Below are positions 62,124-64,000 of a stretch of 64,000 nucleotides of DNA, in pieces. A program made the position numbers and the translations under genes. Each line of letters begins with the position of its first letter. Within the stretch, counting starts at the first letter, position 1. The notes under the pieces were generated by a model, which did no database searches, was not told where the DNA came from, and saw nothing but the letters and a program-made list of their open reading frames with translations. Source of the stretch: Mycobacterium sp. ENV421 (lineage in GTDB: Bacteria > Actinomycetota > Actinomycetes > Mycobacteriales > Mycobacteriaceae); assembly GCF_002887815.1 (NCBI RefSeq), contig NZ_PDHO01000020.1, forward strand, positions 1 to 64,000, in the 5' to 3' direction.

Positions 62124-62906
62124 CTAGGAAAAGTGCGTGTGCGCCCGGGGCAACTCGGCGCCGTCGACGCTGATGTCCAGCTTCTCGTTGTAGAAGGCGA
62201 CCATGTTCGCGATCGGGGCGACCGCAGGCAGCGGAGTGTTGTAGGTCCAGGCCAGATCTGGATGCAGGGTGTCGCCGACGCGCACCGACCAGTAACCCGA
62301 GGTGACGCCCTTGTACGGGCACAGACTCTGGGTGTCCGACGGCTCGAGATGCTCGAACGCGACGTCGCTGCGGTCGATGTAATACCTTGTCGGCAAACCG
62401 GTTTCGAACAGCAGAACGGGGCTGTGGGTGTCCGCCAGCACGGCACCGTCGAGTTCCACCCTCACGTGACGGTGGGAGCGCAGCGCATCGACGCGCGCGT
62501 AGGGGTTGCGGGGGTGGCCATAGATCGGCTCGTCCTCCTCGAACCAGTTCAGCGCTGCCCAGTCGAAGCGGACCAGGCCGGCGACCGGCCCCTCTCCCGC
62601 GTCGAACACTCGCGCCGCCGACGGGTGCGTCTGCGACCCGGCACTCACGGCACATGTGCGCGATGGGCCGAACTGCACACGCTGCGGATGGTCCTCATCG
62701 ATCAGGAACTGTGATCGCACGTCGGCCAGCGGAATGTAGTACTGCGGGTAATACGGGACCTCCCAGACATACCGCGCTGCTGTGGTGTCGAAGATCAGCT
62801 CCGTGCCGAGGAAGCCGCGGACCCGGCGGGGCGACGGTTCTATCCGGCCGCGGGCCGCAGCCACCTGTGGATAATCGGTCGCCGGCTGCTCGGATGCGGT
62901 ATTCAC
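62124..62906 (-). CDS. DUF427 domain protein (two copies of the domain)
   Basis: A 260-residue protein with two tandem DUF427 domains, one at about 20-125 and one at about 140-250. The second has the recurring DTQSLCPYKGVTSGYWSV and LAWTYNTPLPAVAPIANMVAFYNEKLDISVDG. DUF427 proteins are of unknown function. The first copy is degenerate (GRIEPSPRRVRGFLGTELIFDTTAARYVWEVPYYPQYYIP). It is divergent from the dienelactone hydrolase gene with 98 nt between them. Confidence 0.85.
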   Translation of the reverse strand: MNTASEQPATDYPQVAAARGRIEPSPRRVRGFLGTELIFDTTAARYVWEVPYYPQYYIPLADVRSQFLIDEDHPQRVQFGPSRTCAVSAGSQTHPSAARVFDAGEGPVAGLVRFDWAALNWFEEDEPIYGHPRNPYARVDALRSHRHVRVELDGAVLADTHSPVLLFETGLPTRYYIDRSDVAFEHLEPSDTQSLCPYKGVTSGYWSVRVGDTLHPDLAWTYNTPLPAVAPIANMVAFYNEKLDISVDGAELPRAHTHFS

Positions 62907-63004
62907 GATGGGACTCCCTTGCCGTGGATCACGTCACCTTCCATCATGACGAGCGGCGGGGCGGGTAAACCAGCGGCGGGCAGACTCAACCAAGGAGCGG
63001 TGCG

Positions 63005-63760
63005 ATGACACGAGCGGGCTCGGACGCGATCCGCGCGGAGACCATCACGATCAAGGGACACGGCGGCGACGAGATCGAGGCCTACTGGGCCGGGCCGCTG
63101 ACCAGCGGGTCGCGCGGCGGTCTCGTGTGGATCCACCACATGCCCGGCTACGACCGCGAGACCAAGGAGTTCGTCCGTCGGCTCGCCGTCAGTGGCTACC
63201 ACGTGGTGTGCCCCAACCTGTATTCGCGGGAAGCGCCCGGCGCCGATCCCGACGATGCCGCGGCCGCCGCCCGGGCCGCCGGCGGTGTGCCCGACGAGCG
63301 CCTGGTCGGCGATGTGGCCGGCGCGGTCGCCCATCTCGGCGGACTGCCCGGCGCGAACGGGAAATTCGGCGTGATCGGTCACTGCTCAGGCGGACGGCAC
63401 GCGTTCCTGGCGGCATGTTCGTTGCCGTTCGACGCCGCGGTCAACTGTTACGGCGCGTTCATCGTCGAGGATCCGCCGGAGGGAATGCCCAAGGCGATGA
63501 AGCCGATACTCGACCTGGCGCCGAGCCTGAGCGCCCCGATGCTCGGGCTGTTCGGTGCCGAGGACAGGTTCCCGACGCCCGAAGCCGTGGCGACCCTCGA
63601 CGCGGAGCTGACCCGACTCGGCAAGCCGCACGAGTTCCACAGCTATGACGGCGCGGGCCATTCGTTCTTCTCCGTCGACCGGCCCGCCTACCGCGTGGCC
63701 GCCGCCGTCGACGGGTGGCGACGCATCGACGCCTTCTTCGCCACCCACCTGAAAGGCTAG
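63005..63760 (+). CDS. Dienelactone hydrolase family protein
   Basis: A 251-residue alpha/beta-hydrolase of the dienelactone type. The nucleophile is the Cys in VIGHCSGGRHAFLAA (GXCXGG, as in dienelactone hydrolase). The Asp is in LFGAEDRFPTPEAV and the His in YDGAGHSFFS. It probably opens a lactone or an ester. A GGAG site precedes the ATG. The next gene begins 12 nt after it, so the two are an operon. Confidence 0.88.
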   Translation: MTRAGSDAIRAETITIKGHGGDEIEAYWAGPLTSGSRGGLVWIHHMPGYDRETKEFVRRLAVSGYHVVCPNLYSREAPGADPDDAAAAARAAGGVPDERLVGDVAGAVAHLGGLPGANGKFGVIGHCSGGRHAFLAACSLPFDAAVNCYGAFIVEDPPEGMPKAMKPILDLAPSLSAPMLGLFGAEDRFPTPEAVATLDAELTRLGKPHEFHSYDGAGHSFFSVDRPAYRVAAAVDGWRRIDAFFATHLKG

Positions 63761-63772
63761 GTCTCCGATCTC

Positions 63773-64000
63773 ATGTGCACCTATCTCACCGAACGGGTCG
63801 TCATCGAGGGCAGCGGGAAGGGCGCGACGGGATGGTTCGGCGCCGACCGGGCCACCGTCTACGTCGACCACCCGGTGCACGCGCCGTACACCCACACGGT
63901 GAACATCGACGTGCTCAATCCGGCGCTCGGACCCGCGGCCCGGGTGGCACTGGAATTGACCGAAGAAAGCGCGTTGGCGTTGGCCGATGCCATCCACCGG
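63773..64000 (+). CDS. Hypothetical protein, DUF6295-like (5' part only)
   Basis: The first 76 codons of a gene cut by the right edge. MCTYLTERVVIEGSGKGATGWFGADRATVYVDHPVHAPYTHTVNIDVLNP resembles DUF6295 proteins, in which GSGKGA and a DHPVHAP block are conserved. The match is from memory. It starts 12 nt after the dienelactone hydrolase and is likely cotranscribed with it. Confidence 0.7.
   Translation, partial: MCTYLTERVVIEGSGKGATGWFGADRATVYVDHPVHAPYTHTVNIDVLNPALGPAARVALELTEESALALADAIHR

Overview
The window is chromosomal DNA of a high-GC actinobacterium, most likely a rapidly growing Mycobacterium (Mycolicibacterium). The evidence is mycothiol S-conjugate amidase (mca), the proline-rich antigen pra, LpqV, a Z-farnesyl diphosphate synthase, many fad/ech genes, F420/deazaflavin-type reductases, a KstR operator and a Zur-controlled set of zinc-free ribosomal proteins. 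Many starts are GTG and genes are packed with 4-nt start/stop overlaps. No rRNA, tRNA, CRISPR array, prophage or insertion sequence was seen.

Layout. (1) 0.3-26.2 kb is a core block whose gene order matches M. tuberculosis Rv1086 down to Rv1062 (from memory): Z-FPP synthase, hemolysin III, thioredoxin-domain protein, mca, greA, metB, a duplicated pra (one copy frameshifted), cbs, lipU, SGNH hydrolase, fadA3, a DUF559/AbiEi-like gene bracketed by two related 63-bp palindromes, a Bax-inhibitor-like protein, echA9-echA8, an Abhydrolase_9 protein, a cysteine dioxygenase-rhodanese pair, lpqV, two patatins and an ankyrin protein. (2) 26.3-40.4 kb is a catabolic island for an imported cationic amine or related compound: a PotABCD-type ABC importer, a Rieske oxygenase, an aminotransferase, two FAD enzymes, an NDP-forming acyl-CoA synthetase, a cupin, an acyl-CoA dehydrogenase and a TetR regulator. 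Three near-identical palindromic operators tie its promoters together. (3) 40.4-43.2 kb holds a SRPBCC protein and a divergent reductase/thiolase pair around a perfect KstR consensus. (4) 43.2-46.0 kb is a zinc-starvation divergon: L28, L33, S14, S18 and a Cys-rich fifth gene one way, a CobW-like protein and L31 the other, with two Zur-type boxes between. (5) 46-55.6 kb carries fadD14, hydrolases, stress and secreted proteins, and an MpaB-type oxygenase with its divergent TetR regulator. (6) 55.7-64 kb carries a glutamine-type ABC importer with fused binding protein and permease, the complete ectoine/hydroxyectoine operon ectABCD, ohr, DUF427, a dienelactone hydrolase and a truncated last gene.

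How the parts work together: metB and cbs are trans-sulfuration enzymes and may feed cysteine to mycothiol (mca) and to cysteine breakdown (dioxygenase plus rhodanese). fadA3, echA8/9, fadD14 and the KstR-controlled pair belong to fatty-acid and steroid breakdown. ectABCD and ohr serve osmotic and peroxide stress. The most notable items are the TetR-controlled catabolic island, the palindrome-bracketed DUF559 gene and the enlarged Zur divergon.
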